This document shows, piece after piece, positions 56,090 to 56,272 of a DNA stretch of 56,272 bases. Source of the DNA: Asparagopsis taxiformis (taxonomy: Eukaryota; Rhodophyta; Florideophyceae; Bonnemaisoniales; Bonnemaisoniaceae); the NCBI GenBank assembly GCA_030407315.1, contig JALQPE010000766.1, forward strand, positions 1 through 56,272. The letters run 5' to 3'. Position 1 is the first letter of the stretch; every line of letters starts with the position of its first letter. The translations under genes were made by a program, and so were the position numbers. The notes below the pieces were generated by a model. It did not search any database, was not told where the DNA came from, and worked only from the letters and a program-made list of their open reading frames with translations.

Positions 56090-56272
56090 TGAGGGAAGCG
56101 TGGGTTTTGAGTCTGACTATTTCCGTTGATGCGATATTTTTCATGGGAAGCCTGTTGACTGATGGTGTGTATTGAGCGGAGGATGGAAGAGAGGTACGTG
56201 AAGTTTTGAAAGTATGCTGTGAGGGAAGGTTGATTTGAGTCTGACTGTTTGTGTTGATTCCGATGTTGTGTG
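56090..56272 (+). repeat. Start of the splice-like repeats (copy Y, cut by window end)
   Basis: Matches 14235-14416 in copy X. The window ends inside the first blocks. Confidence 0.6.

Larger units (their letters stand above)
34986..56272 (+). mobile_element. Large DNA transposon, copy Y (left-hand part, right end outside window)
   Basis: The left terminus is the inverted repeat at 34986-35035. It abruptly interrupts an open Copia reading frame that runs in frame up to 34985. The copy then carries subterminal repeats, the palindrome arrays, the complete ParB-like/dioxygenase gene, the methyltransferase-SET gene, the coiled-coil gene and the transposase, and the window ends inside the splice-like repeats. 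Adding the last 2.0 kb from copy X gives an inferred full length near 23.3 kb, large for a cut-and-paste transposon because of the cargo genes. Confidence 0.72.

Noticed and set aside
1..56272. Whole window as a circular plasmid or viral genome with terminal redundancy
   Set aside because: The end overlap alone allows it, but inverted termini at 16408 and 34986, different broken genes at the two borders and nested retrotransposons with target duplications fit two dispersed transposon copies in nuclear DNA better. Kept as an alternative in the findings.
1..56272. tRNA, rRNA or other structured RNA genes
   Set aside because: I looked for cloverleaf-like A/B boxes and rRNA signatures and found none I could support. 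The tRNA-like matches are only the retroelement primer sites.

Overview
The window looks like nuclear DNA of a eukaryote. It holds LTR retrotransposons (two Copia insertions, a fragment of a third, and one chromodomain Ty3/Gypsy), a large DNA transposon, long intron-poor reading frames and many satellites, with no bacterial-style operons. The compact genes and this mix of elements would suit a florideophyte red alga, but nothing here proves that lineage; a fungus or another alga is possible.

Layout: (1) 1-16408 is the right-hand part of one copy (copy X) of a large DNA transposon. (2) 16409-34985 is a spacer of host sequence packed with retroelements: an ORF tail, Copia-1 (17013-22128, identical 312-bp LTRs), a secreted coiled-coil host gene cut in two by a Gypsy chromovirus (22974-28951, 592-bp LTRs), Copia-2 (29389-34095, only 112-bp LTRs), and a Copia-3 remnant in which Copia-2 is nested. 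(3) 34986-56272 is the left-hand part of a second, directly oriented copy (copy Y). Copies X and Y overlap over about 14.4 kb (1-14416 matches 41798-56272), with mostly 1-2 base indels and few substitutions. The left terminus is visible only in Y and the right terminus only in X. Their ends form a roughly 49-50-bp terminal inverted repeat (TIR), which implies a complete element of about 23.3 kb.

The inferred element carries, left to right: subterminal GGACGTCC repeats; a strongly strand-asymmetric kilobase; an array of roughly 390/500-bp repeats; a gene fusing a ParB/DGQHR-like domain to a 2-oxoglutarate/Fe(II) dioxygenase (minus); a second array; a gene fusing a beta-class DNA amino-methyltransferase to a SET domain (minus); inverted copies of the repeat; a coiled-coil gene of unknown function (plus); a Plavaka/CMC-like transposase (minus); a 38-bp perfect palindrome; splice-signal-like repeats; a 43-bp minisatellite; and the right TIR. 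The same palindromic module (GTGCCGTACGGCAC next to a 12-bp inverted repeat) lies upstream of the dioxygenase, methyltransferase and coiled-coil gene starts, ten times per element. I infer that this is a mobile element carrying its own candidate DNA and protein modification enzymes (writer and possible eraser) and a dedicated family of cis sites. That is the most interesting content of the window.

Caution: most reading frames are broken by single-base indels that differ between X and Y. In several places one copy repairs the other, so many breaks are probably sequencing errors and not decay.
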